A stretch of 64,000 nt of DNA, taken from Siphlonurus alternatus. Its lineage: Eukaryota > Arthropoda > Insecta > Ephemeroptera > Siphlonuridae. The notes beneath the pieces were generated by a model. That model did no database searches. It was given only the letters and a program-made list of their open reading frames with translations, and had not been told where the DNA came from. The stretch covers positions 10,231,971-10,295,970 of the forward strand of contig OX463785.1 of the NCBI GenBank assembly GCA_949825025.1, read 5' to 3'. Below, piece after piece: positions 52,401 to 61,868 of the stretch. Position numbers and translations under genes: made by a program. Position 1 is the stretch's first letter; every line of letters begins with the position of its first letter.

Positions 52401-52796
52401 TTTTTTTTCCTTTGATAAAATAGTAAAATTTAAAATAATTGCAATAAACACGGCTTATAGTAAAAGAATTGTTGTATGGAGATTATAAATATTATAATAT
52501 ATAATATAATTTAATATAATACTTCCGTAAAATTTTTAATTTTTAAACATAAAAAAAGTCTTACTTGCAATAAGAGTAATATAACATAAAGCTATATATA
52601 TAAGTACCTTAGCTCTGAGGTACTTCAAAAGCAGATTCAGCATGAACGACTTTCCTTTACGAAAATCGCCCGCAACAGACACTACGGCAATCGGCTTGTC
52701 CTTGACGGGCGACACCAGCGCCTCTAGCGTCTGACGGTGGAACTCGATCTCACCGTCGGCTCCGAAACTCAAAATCTGTACTGGACCGTCTGGCAT
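46488..52796 (-). CDS. Atlastin/GBP-family large GTPase with C-terminal coiled coil (copy A), 545 residues
   Basis: Eight coding exons: 52796-52608, 51910-51797, 51170-51015, 50615-50457, 50336-50201, 49541-49357, 48447-48238, 46976-46488. All are GT-AG with consistent phases. The G domain has the P-loop GDFRKGKS (residues 43-50; Arg46 at the atlastin catalytic position), an RSTRGI switch-I segment, DTQG (108-111) and the guanine-binding RDW (179-181). These are signatures of atlastins and guanylate-binding proteins, dynamin-superfamily GTPases that dimerise and tether or fuse membranes. Residues about 252-383 fit the helical middle domain. From about 384 it is a long charged coiled coil (EERREAANLEKEAQKAKLES begins it), ending in a Lys-rich amphipathic tail (FGYVLQTPAVGILKAVNFLG). 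No transmembrane hairpin is present, so it is not a standard ER-fusing atlastin. The start is the first ATG after a UTR-intron acceptor at 52805. Confidence 0.88.
47319..47440. repeat. Palindromic element (AAGGCTGCA family)
   Basis: TCGTCGCCTCGGAAAATTTCC, GGCCTTGTTAATCG and the inverse GATTAACAAGGCTGCAAG. Intron 7 of GTPase copy A. Confidence 0.75.
47821..48113. repeat. 293-base palindrome in intron 7 of GTPase copy A
   Basis: ACCGGACTGTTTCCACTTGT through GGTGCACCTGTTTTCTTC is inverted with few mismatches, around a unique core with GGAATCATCTGTTCCC. Confidence 0.88.
48238..48447 (-). other. Exon 7 of GTPase copy A, unusually dense in ACGT motifs
   Basis: Within 210 bases there are nine ACGT tetramers, including TGACGTCA and CACGTG palindromes. 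The neighbouring exon 49357-49541 has about four more. The segment encodes 70 residues of the helical domain in an intact frame. Reported because the motif density is far above chance. Confidence 0.6.
48462..49282. repeat. TTAA-bounded palindromic element split by a nested insertion
   Basis: Ends and arms match 35204-35594. The right arm breaks at 48809 and resumes at 49225. Lies in intron 6 of GTPase copy A. Confidence 0.85.
48810..49224. mobile_element. Nested insertion with 16-bp target-site duplication
   Basis: TACATGTTAATCAAAG occurs once at this point in the intact relative (35204-35594) but flanks the insert on both sides here (48794-48809, 49225-49240). The insert is less AT-rich, about 415 bases, with small hairpins (CGGCTTTCGCCG; TTCCTTGCGGAAGG). 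A duplication of this length suggests target-primed retrotransposition (SINE or truncated LINE); the family is unknown. Confidence 0.8.
49703..50094. repeat. TTAA-bounded palindromic element, divergent subfamily
   Basis: TTAA-GGGTAAGATAACACG and CGTGTTACCTTACCC-TTAA, with the shared inner motif GATTAACATGTAAACCTTAG. Intron 5 of GTPase copy A. Confidence 0.85.
51527..51705. repeat. Inverted-repeat element, ACAGATCTTA family
   Basis: TTACAGATCTTTATAG at the left, TAAGATCTGTTAAACTGTAA at the right, core with ATTCGACTGCGCGAGGCG. Relative at 56061-56222. GTPase copy A intron. Confidence 0.7.
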
Positions 52797-53154
52797 GTTT
52801 GTTGCTGAAATAATTACAAAGGTGTTAGTTTGGTGGACTGTGACATGATGCCTGCTTTGTGAAGACCTTTAAGTGAGGGTGCAATTAAATAGTAAGTCTT
52901 ATATGCGTCAGTAATAATTAAAAAATGTATTTATAAATTATAATATAATTTCAATTAATTAATTGTTTTAAATATTATAATTAATTTTGTCAATATGTTT
53001 TGACATTAATTACAAATAAATTTCGTGCATATTAGAGAGAACTTGCTACCTTATATGCAATAATAATAATTCAACGATAAAACATGTAATGTATTAATAT
53101 TTTCGTTAATTCGTTTCATTAAACATAATAATAATTATATACGTATATACTCAC

Positions 53155-53220
53155 CTTATATAGTATACGAAAATTGATATAGTTCTCGCTTTAACTTTCT
53201 TGACTTCCTATTATAAAGAT
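53155..53220 (-). other. Candidate 5' UTR exon of GTPase copy A
   Basis: The minus strand has a consensus donor ATAAG|GTGAGT at 53155. The coding exon begins after an acceptor (TTATTTCAG) eight bases before the ATG, so an upstream noncoding exon is required. The exon's upstream end is not determined. TATA-like strings occur at about 53210-53220 and 53276-53289. Confidence 0.45.
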
Positions 53221-53506
53221 AAAATGGTGATTAAGTAAACCGTGTAGGTACCGCACGATCAAGTGTAATTTACTATACTATATATCTTTTTCCTCGTCGT
53301 ATTGCAGTAAAGGTTAAAAAGTCCCAGACTAAAATAGAATCGCACGTGTGTGACGTAATCTCTAGACTCTAGCTAGCTCGCTTAAATTGTTTCTCGTGGC
53401 ATGACTCGCCTTTGTAAACAAAAAAAGTCTTACTGCCAAATTGTGGTGTAGAATATTTATTGATGTTTATATTTTTGTTTTAAAATAAAATTTGCATTAA
53501 TTAGAC

Positions 53507-53512
<6 letters not shown>

Positions 53513-53594
<82 letters not shown>
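53513..53594. repeat. (AT)n microsatellite
   Basis: About 40 AT units. Confidence 0.95.
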
Positions 53595-53597
<3 letters not shown>

Positions 53598-53685
53598 TCA
53601 GATAGAGGATGCCAAGATCGAATATATATATATATGGGACTTTAATTTATATAAAACTTTGTTAACAATACTTAAATTTTGACTA

Positions 53686-53900
53686 CAGTCAAATTTATAT
53701 GATATTCCTGCCGGAAGTAGCCGGAAGTGTAAAGTTTCTTGCCTTCTTATTCATATTTCAGCGTTACAATTTTACACGTTGGTCACTAATTGTACTGCAA
53801 ATCCTTCTGTAAAGTTTCAAAGCTTAATTATACAAATAGAACAGCCACAAACTTTACACTTCCGGCTACTTCCGGAGGAAATTTAAAATTAATTTGACTG
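53686..53900. mobile_element. TA-flanked MITE with CAGTCAAATT ends
   Basis: TA-CAGTCAAATTTATATGAT and AATTTGACTG-TA ends; inner arms GCCGGAAGTAGCCGGAAG and CTTCCGGCTACTTCCGG. Mariner/pogo-like by ends and TA duplication. Confidence 0.8.
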
Positions 53901-54226
53901 TACGATTGCATGTACAAGGAAAATATGAATTTTATATCGGCGCTGTCGCTCTCTTATCTTCAAACCATGATACGCAATAATACATCATATATGCTTCAAA
54001 CTTCAAATGAAATAATTTCCACGAATATCAATACTCACTATCTCTTATAAGGTAGGGCGTACATTTCAACGTATTAATAAGAAGATAAAATTAAATCTTG
54101 TTTGACGTAAATTATTATCATGAGATTATGACAAAATTAATTTGATGCTGTAAAATGCCTGCTGTAATGATATAATTAAAAGCACCCGAGTTAAAATAAA
54201 TTTCATATTTTATTCACTATTAAGTT

Positions 54227-54440
54227 CTCCTCTCGTCTAATTTTCTCCTATTTTGCACCATTTTAGAGAGAAAAAGACGAGTTTACGTATTTTTCTCTGT
54301 TCTTGAGCATAAAATGTTAAAAATATTGTCTTCATTTCATCCTCACTTTGAGCAAAGAGGGAGTAAGGTGTGTGTTTTAGACGTAAAATGATTAGGTTTA
54401 GTCGTGTAAAGCAGAAGTTGAGGACGTAATTTTTCAACTG
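54227..54440. repeat. Dispersed repeat, uninterrupted copy
   Basis: Same order of shared segments as 45045-45432, without the 161-base insertion. Confidence 0.75.
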
Positions 54441-54476
54441 CATATAGTAGTATATATTTATATTCTAAAATTAAAC

Positions 54477-54809
54477 AATGGACAACATACATGAAAAAAA
54501 TTTATTGCAGAAATGAATAGAGGGTACCAAATTATGCTACTCTGAATTTGTTCAGATTTTTTTGAGACCCAGAACTATTTTTAAATAATTATTGAAAGTG
54601 CGGCCACGCCCCCTGGAGGCGTCAATAGGCGTCCAGTCTCTATCCTTTTTATTAAGGCTGCAGGGGTGCCAACTGAAATCACAGGACTTTCAATAATTGT
54701 TTAAAAATAGTTCCGGGTCTCAAAGAAATCTGAAAAAATTCAGAGTAGCATAATTTGGTACCCTCTATTCATTTCTGCAATAAATTTTTTTGTATGTATG
54801 TTGTCCATT
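54477..54809. repeat. Palindromic element, AATGGACAAC family
   Basis: Arms AATGGACAACATACATG and AATAGAGGGTACCAAATTA are inverted. The core with GCCACGCCCCCTGGAGGCGT matches the 2651-2962 core rather than the CRE-bearing cores. Confidence 0.85.
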
Positions 54810-55382
54810 AATTACAATCATTGTTATATTTGTTATAAATTAATTAAAATGATGACGAGTGTAATTGAGTTGGGGAGTGCAAGTATGATGGAGGAATTCG
54901 AAGTGTTGCACACAGAAATTAATTTTTCTTTAATTAATTGCACTATAAATGCAAACTTCTTGGCAAAATTTTAAAGTACGGAATGTAAAAAAAAAAAAAA
55001 AAAAAAAAACTCTCTTTCCTTTCGGGCACTTCCGCCGAAAAAGTAAGATTAATTTGACACCGCGAAAGTCGACCATTGCATGTCCTTGATTTCATTTTTT
55101 ATCAACAGAACTTTTTAACCCCCATTGGCAATGTATTGTGTGTATGCTCTGTGTATTTTATGATGTAGCTGTGAATTATTTTAATAATATAATATATATA
55201 TAAATGTAACTAAAATAAAAAGTTAGGGAGTTAACTTATAATAATATTCCACCTCTTTTTAAATAAAATCTCAAAATCAAGAAACTTTATTGTAAAATAT
55301 ATCATAATTTTATGATATAGTTATAAATATACGATTTACGTGTGTATAATTATGTACTGTCATTATAGTGACGTACAGTATA

Positions 55383-56060
55383 CAGTGGCGTAACTACAGA
55401 GGGGGCCGAGGGGGCCAAGGCCCCCGGGCCCGTGCATCGAAGGGGGCCTTTTTAGCTAAGTCGTTGAAGAAATTTCAATTAAGCGTGAAAAAAAAAATTA
55501 AACTATAGGCAAGATTTTTTTAAATATAATATATATTATAATATACTATAATTTATATAGTATAAATAAAGTTTTTTTGCGTAAAATACGCAAAAAAAAG
55601 CATCCTTAAGCATGCATTTAATTAAAATATTTTAAAAATATTATTTTTTCAGCCACACATGCATGGCATAAACTTTTCAATTCAAAACTTTATAAGAAAA
55701 TAGAACGCAGACTGAACGCTCACTGTTAATTCAAGATATATAAATTTTTAATTAGTAGCTTAAATTTTTTTTTTTTTACTTTTGCCCCTAAAAACTGAAT
55801 TGAATGCAAAATATTTCGGATCGATCGATCTGCAGATATAAATGAACGAGGAATTTATAAATGTTGCGCAAATCTTTCATTAAAAATAATAATTTTCTTA
55901 ATGAAAAAAAAAAAAAAAGTGCCACGCCCACTTTTCTTAAAAAAATTTTGCCTCCGGCGGGGTCCCTCAACACCCCCCCCCCCTGAAGCCGCCGCTTCGC
56001 GGCGAATGGGCCCTTACGGGCCTTCGGCCCCCAGGCCCGCATTTTGTAGTTACGCCACTG
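55383..56060. mobile_element. hAT-like nonautonomous element, 8-bp target duplication
   Basis: CAGTGGCGTAACTACA at the left is inverse to TGTAGTTACGCCACTG at the right. ACAGTATA flanks both sides exactly (55375-55382 and 56061-56068). 678 bases, no transposase frame. Sub-terminal G/C runs are prominent. Confidence 0.88.
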
Positions 56061-56222
56061 ACAGTATAACAGATCTTAGTTTACGTGTGGATTCGATTAC
56101 GCGCGGCGCCCATCTTGGAAGTCATAACATGGCTAAGATAGGGGGCGCCAGTCGGTCTAGAGTCTAGACGTATAGTCTAGCCATATATGTCAGGCGTAAA
56201 CTTAGATTTGTTTTACTGTACT
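56061..56222. repeat. Inverted-repeat element, ACAGATCTTA family
   Basis: ACAGTATAACAGATCTTAG at the left and AACTTAGATTTGTTTTACTG at the right; core ATTCGATTACGCGCGGCG. The hAT-like element ends exactly at its left border. Confidence 0.7.
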
Positions 56223-56454
56223 GTAAATTTTTAATTTCAAAATAATTAGTTTTTTATATTTTAATAAATTATGTAATTAAAAAAGCATTTATTGAAACGA
56301 TCTTACGACTCACTTGCCAAATTTAGACGTTTCATGGTCACGGTTTGCATGAAATTGCGTAAAACATTATTTCATTGGGTCCTAGACCGCGCGCTGTAGG
56401 ACCGATACGTGAGACCGCTCCTTATATCGATATAGCCTCTAGCTGTGGAGTCTT

Positions 56455-56520
56455 ACTTGAACATATATTGCATACGTACTGTATTTAGCGACGTTCTAAT
56501 TTTTGCAGTTTCTGCTCGAG
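56455..56520 (+). other. Candidate 5' UTR exon of GTPase copy B
   Basis: The string CTGCTCGAG|GTAAAT gives a donor at 56521. The coding exon of copy B starts three bases after an acceptor (AAATTTCAG, ending 57109), so a noncoding first exon is needed. This GC-richer block is the nearest candidate. The upstream limit is unknown. Confidence 0.35.
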
Positions 56521-56852
56521 GTAAATATTCTACGGATGTTCATTTTTCTACTGAAATTAAATTAAATTTGGATGTAATATATTTATTTCATATATATATT
56601 AAGAAAATAAATAAGATATAATAATTATTTAATTGTATATATATAATAACATTTTCAAATTTCAATTTTTGAATTTTTTCATTAATGAATTTTGAAATTG
56701 AACCAGAATTATGAGGGTTTGTCGTGGAGGTAAAAATTACTTTTAGTCGAAGAGGAAAGGGATAAAATTGTCTAACTATATAATATAATAATATATTATA
56801 ATTATATAGTCAGTACTAAGCTAAATAAATATGTTATCTATATGGCAGAGCT

Positions 56853-57022
56853 CAGGCGCGGATCCAGCCCTCCAAAATTTTGGATTTAACATGGGCAATA
56901 TAGGCACTTCCCCCACTCCAATTTTTTTTTTAACATTGGCCTTATGGAGGCAGCCCCCTCTGAAATTTTTCAGCCCCCCTGCCCCCACCTCCCCATTTTT
57001 TTTTTTCTTGGATCCACGCCTG
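56853..57022. mobile_element. hAT-like MITE, same family, inverted orientation
   Basis: CAGGCGCGGATCCAG at the left and GGATCCACGCCTG at the right. The core is the reverse complement of 10464-10634. It ends about 90 bases before the copy B ATG, so it sits in the 5' UTR intron or promoter. Confidence 0.8.
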
Positions 57023-57112
57023 GTGCAGCTGCTGTGTTATATAAATAAGAGATTAAGCTTAAGCAGAGAAAATTATAAGAGTAACGATTGAGTTACGATT
57101 AAATTTCAGACA

Positions 57113-58163
57113 ATGGCGACGGCTAAGACGGTGCAGCTGGTGTCCTTCGACCGCGGAGGAAAGTTGTTGTTGGACCAAAAGGCGCTGCAGTCGCTCTTCT
57201 TGAGAGATGACGTCCGTGACCGCCAGGTGGCAATAGTGTCGGTGGCGGGCGCCTTCAGGCAGGGCAAGTCCTTCCTTATGGATTTCCTCATAGACTTCCT
57301 CAAGAAGAAGGTAAATTGATATGAGGTGGTTTCATAGGGCATTGTCAGAATGCTCATCCCTCTTTCTTGAATTCATTTTTATTGTAAACTGATTACAAAA
57401 ACACTGATTATAAACTGATTATGCGTGACTTTTTCTTTATATCGTCCCTCGTCCGGAATAATGAGCTATATCTGCTAAACATGATATTGTTGAAATAATG
57501 ATCGAGCTATTCTGCTCTTTCAGGTGAGCGCAATTATGAGCCGTAAATCAGTATAACATAAATCTCATTGTTGCGGCGTTCATCTTAAATAGCAGATAGC
57601 TCATTATTGCAATGAGATCATGGGAGGCAGATAGCTCATTTTTTTTATTGCGGACGAGGGGCGATATATCGTCACGCGCACCGTTTTTTAATTAGGCATG
57701 ATAGAGAAAAAAAAAAAAAAAATGGCAAATAGATTCAGAGGGGTACTTTTTTATGGGTCCGTTTTAATCCGGGAGACCAAACAAAATGAAAATGTAAAAT
57801 ATAATTAATGTGATGATACAGGGCGAGGTTCGCTGGCTTGAGAACGGTGACGCGAAGATCGAGGGTTTTGAGTGGAGGTCGAGTCGCAAGAGGGTGACGC
57901 AGGGGATCAACGTTTGGTCGCAGTACTTCCTCGTCAATGAGGTAAGTGTATATAGATACAAAGTAAATTAGGAAGGCAAGTAACAAAATGTCACGTTCTA
58001 GGTTGCGGTTTTCCTGATGGACACTCAGGGAACTATGGACACGCAGAGCTCCAAGGACGAGAGTACCATCGTGTTTGCTCTTAGTGCGTTACTGAGCTCA
58101 ACGCAAATTTACAACGTGATGGATATTATGGGATCGCAGGATCTTTTCAACGTAGAGGTAATG

Positions 58164-58198
<35 letters not shown>

Positions 58199-61100
58199 AG
58201 CTCTCTCTCTCTCTCTCTCGTTCATAAAGTGCATGATGTCACAAAAAGATATAACATTTTAATTTATATTCATGAAAGCAATTTAAATTAATTAATTTCT
58301 TATTTTTTGTGTTATATCATTTTACCATAAAGATTTTGCTACTTTGGTTCGCATCTATATTATACAGATAAATTAATGTTACTATAAGTGGGTCAAATGA
58401 CCAATCTCAAAAAAATTAATTGTTAAATGCAATTTAATTTTTGTTATATTTTTTTCCGATGGTGGACTTCTTAAAAGTAGTGACTACGCCCCTTTCTGGC
58501 GACACAATTTGACTAAAGGCGGATTCAGATGGTGACAACGGCGATGCGACGCGATTTTGACATAAAAGCTGTGAAATCCTATGCGGCGGCGAATTCGCCG
58601 GGAATCGCGTTACTTACGATGCTCTTTTTCTTTTAATCGCCAAATATGGCCGCCAATGGATGTCACAGCAAGTGCGCATTATTCGCGTCGCGTCGCATGA
58701 TAAAAACCGCCATGTGAATCCGCCTTAATGGATAGATCTTAGACGTCGGAAGAGTGGCGTTTTCGTTAATTTTAATATTTGTTTTAAGAAATGTCACATT
58801 TAGAAAATTCTGAAAAATATCAGTATTATAATTATATATTAAAACCTGCTATATTTTATACCATCCATCTATTATAACTTTATTTACACAATAATGGTTT
58901 TTCATTGTCCATTATTCAAATTAATGCTCGTTACTTTCTCACCCCCAGTACTTCGCGGAGTACGGTCGTCTGGCGCTGCAGGACGCCGGGCAGGGCGTGC
59001 GGCCCTTCCAGAAGTTCTTGTTCCTGGTGCGTGACTGGAAGCACACGAAGGACCACGCGTTCGGACTGCAGGGAGGCAGAGAGTACCTCGACTCATTTGT
59101 CAACAGCACAAATGTAAGTTTTACAGTAACGAATAATTAGTTTTTTTTTGTTGCCTAATATAATTTTATGATAATATAAACAAAATTATAAAACGATCAT
59201 ATTTGATTTTTAATTATTATTATTTTAACATTGCTATTTAAAAATTAATAATTTAAATTATTTTTAAATAAATAAATAATCCAGATATCATCTAAATACT
59301 GTATTTTAAATTATTAATAGTTACGAACGTTATATACGCATGACTCGATTGTAAGATATTTTTTCTCATTTAACCACTTTTTTTATATTGTAGTAAAAAG
59401 TTGCTACCGTTTCTGATTCAACAGGCTCAAAAGCGAAAAATGTACGAGTCTGTCCACTCCACCCTGAACCTTTGTTTCAACGAGACCCTTTGTTTTCTGA
59501 TGCCTTACCCTGGTGAACAAGTGGCCCGCGCCAAGGAGTTCAAGGGGGAATTAAAAGGTAAAATGTTATTGATATTATCTCCTCTGCAGGGAATTAACAT
59601 TGAATTGTTACAAGAAATTTTGATGCAAGTATTACCCAAGTATACCTCCGTCTTATCTTATCAAATAAAGTTGAATTCTCCTCTATATATTTTTTTTATA
59701 AAAATGTTATAAGAGAGAGCTAGTATTAAATTTATTGATCTTGTAAATAAACAGTCATACATGTCATATATACAGTATAATTTATAAATGTACTAACTCA
59801 CATCAATGGTTGTTGATGGGATATTTTTTTTAAAAGCTTTAATTTTATATAGCGATACGTACTGTACAGTATATTCCTATATATACCTGCATGTGTGAAT
59901 AAAATTTAAAATCTATATTGATTAGCTCATATTATTACGCCAATATTTCTTCCATGTTAAAGTGACTGAAGATGATCGAGTTTAATTTTTTTTTTAAATA
60001 TTTCATTAAAAAAATATTAAACCTATAGCCACTGAACTATAGCAGCTTGCTATTAAATGTACAGAAGACAATATTAATATATAATGAATAATTATTTAAA
60101 TTAAATGTAAATGAATATGCACTATTAAAACCAGAAAGTTCAATGACCCGCTCTAACAAAATGCCCTCATGTCACAGACGTGTCACCAGAGTTCCTCGAG
60201 CAAGTGGCAATTCTGGCCGACCTTCTACTCTCGCCCGAGGGTCTACCACCCAAGCAAGTGTGTGGACGTACAGTCACTGCCGAAGAACTTGTCCCGTTCT
60301 TCACGAAACATGCGGAGATTTTCAACAGCGGCAAACTACCCAAGCCGAAGTCACTGCTCGATGTGAGTAGTTTCTATTTTTAAAATTAAATTATAAAAAT
60401 TGAAGCAAAATATTATGATAAACATGGACTTTAGGGGTATTATAAATGCAATTACGTTCAAAACTGATAATTTTGATACTTGACGTTTAATCGTCGGTTA
60501 ACGATTTCTCCCAGGTTCTCGCCTTCGACGTTCTCCTTCGCTTGGTCGACCGCTGCAAGACGACGTACGACTCGCAGATGCAGGCGGGGCTCGCGGTCCA
60601 GGGTGCCGACCTGACCAGGGTCAATGAAGGGGCCGTCAGGATCACCCTGGAGGAGTTCTCGAGGGCCAGCAAGGTCGGCACGGACTCTGACATTGAGGAA
60701 CATCGTCAGCAGCTACAGAACGTGAGTTAATTGGACGGGGTCAGACATGGAACTTTTTACTTCGTAAATTTGTTTTTAAAAATTATTGGAAAAAAAAAAT
60801 AATAATAATAATAATAATAAATAAAAATAGATGGATATCTTTATTAGTCACTATTATATATTTTAGATTATAGCATTTATAGCTATAGGTATACTGCATC
60901 TTACTTTATCCGGCCTTTTATATTTATAAAGCGCGCGCTAGGAATTATTATAATTATAATTATATCGATTATATACCGATTATATTATATCCACGCATTT
61001 GAGTTGAAAGAATTTTATTTTGTTTAAAAGTTGCATAAAATAAACATTACTTGATATTTATGTAGATGCAAAAATACAATATATTTGATACCTTGGCAAA

Positions 61101-61595
61101 ATTTATATTTTTAATTTTTTTTTATCATTTCAGTACATGTTCGAACAGCTGGAGTTCCACAAAGAAATGAGTTCAGTACGCGAGGAGCTCGCCGCTAAGA
61201 AAGCTGAGCTTGAGCACCAGGCTCAAATACAGCGACAGATTAAGGAGAACATTTCACAACTTCAAAGGGAAGGCTCCAGGATAGACCAGGAGTGCCAGGA
61301 AGCCACGAAGAACAGGAAAAAGCTGGAAATGAAATTGCAGGATATAATTCGGCAGGAATTAACTCAAAAGATGGAGTTAATAAGAAAAGAGTCCTCCTTG
61401 CAGACGAAACAAGAGATGGCCACACAGTGTGAGGAGAAGAAGAGGGCGGTGGAGCAGAAAAAGGAGAAGATAAGAAATCTGAAGAAAATGATTGAAGAAA
61501 ATAATGCGAACGGATTTATTGCAGGACTCAAAGACTTGGGGCAAGGTTATGTGGAGTCTGCTAAAGATTTAATTGAAAAGTTCGGTCTTGAGTAA
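57113..61595 (+). CDS. Atlastin/GBP-family large GTPase with C-terminal coiled coil (copy B), 541 residues
   Basis: Eight coding exons: 57113-57310, 57822-57941, 58002-58157, 58949-59113, 59425-59557, 60178-60362, 60515-60721, 61134-61595. Intron phases (0,0,0,0,1,0,0) equal those of copy A, and exons 3 and 6 have the same lengths (156, 185). Motifs are P-loop GAFRQGKS (residues 46-53), a KRVTQGI switch-I segment, DTQG (113-116) and RDW (186-188). A helical middle domain follows to about 388. Then comes a charged coiled coil (HKEMSSVREELAAKKAELEH near its start), ending in a short amphipathic stretch (GFIAGLKDLGQGYVESAKDL). There is no transmembrane hairpin, so it is likely soluble or peripherally membrane-bound. 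The P-loop has Gln where copy A and classical atlastins have Lys. It is transcribed divergently from copy A; the two clearly arose by duplication. Confidence 0.9.
57438..57670. repeat. Inverted-repeat element, same family as 1322-1541
   Basis: Shares CCTCGTCC, AATAATGAGCTAT and the inverted GCAGATAGCTCATT arms. Lies in intron 1 of GTPase copy B. Confidence 0.75.
58163..58220. repeat. (CT)n microsatellite after a copy B donor
   Basis: Interrupted CT run beginning five bases after the GT donor at 58158, in intron 3 of GTPase copy B. Confidence 0.9.
58514..58728. repeat. Inverted-repeat element in intron 3 of GTPase copy B
   Basis: TAAAGGCGGATTCAGATGG and CCATGTGAATCCGCCTTAA ends; inner arms GCGATGCGACGCGA and TCGCGTCGCGTCGCA. 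Unusually G/C-rich for the locus. Confidence 0.8.
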
Positions 61596-61862
61596 ATTAT
61601 ATATACAATATAATGAATTTACGACGTTATTATACATGAGACGGAACCTATAGCTGTATTACAAAATCCGTTTGACAAATATATAATATTATATATTTTA
61701 TATATTGATTTACCAAAAATAACTTAATATTAAATTTAATGCACTTCATTAAGTTACTTCATCTTTAATTTACATTTTTTTTTGTAAATTATTATGCAAT
61801 TATTTTATATTATTAACATTGTAATATAAATTTAAGAAACTCTTAAAATGCCTTTTAAAATG

Positions 61863-61868
61863 AATAAA
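61863..61868 (+). terminator. Candidate polyadenylation signal of GTPase copy B
   Basis: AATAAA about 270 bases past the stop at 61595. Common in AT-rich DNA, so only a candidate. Confidence 0.35.

Larger units (their letters stand above)
53221..56449. other. Region between the two divergent GTPase genes
   Basis: No coding region is seen. It contains an (AT)n microsatellite, a TA-flanked CAGTCAAATT palindrome, a dispersed-repeat copy at 54227-54440, a palindromic element at 54477-54809, a hAT-like MITE at 55383-56060 and a related inverted repeat at 56061-56222. Promoters for both genes should lie within it. Confidence 0.6.

Noticed and set aside
55788..56167. Arg/Pro/Gly-rich frames on both strands
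   Set aside because: They lie inside the hAT-like element and come from its sub-terminal G/C-rich inverted repeats, not from a transposase.
58902..59117. Arg/Ser-rich frames on both strands
   Set aside because: Shadows of GTPase copy B exon 58949-59113, whose frame carries the RDW motif.
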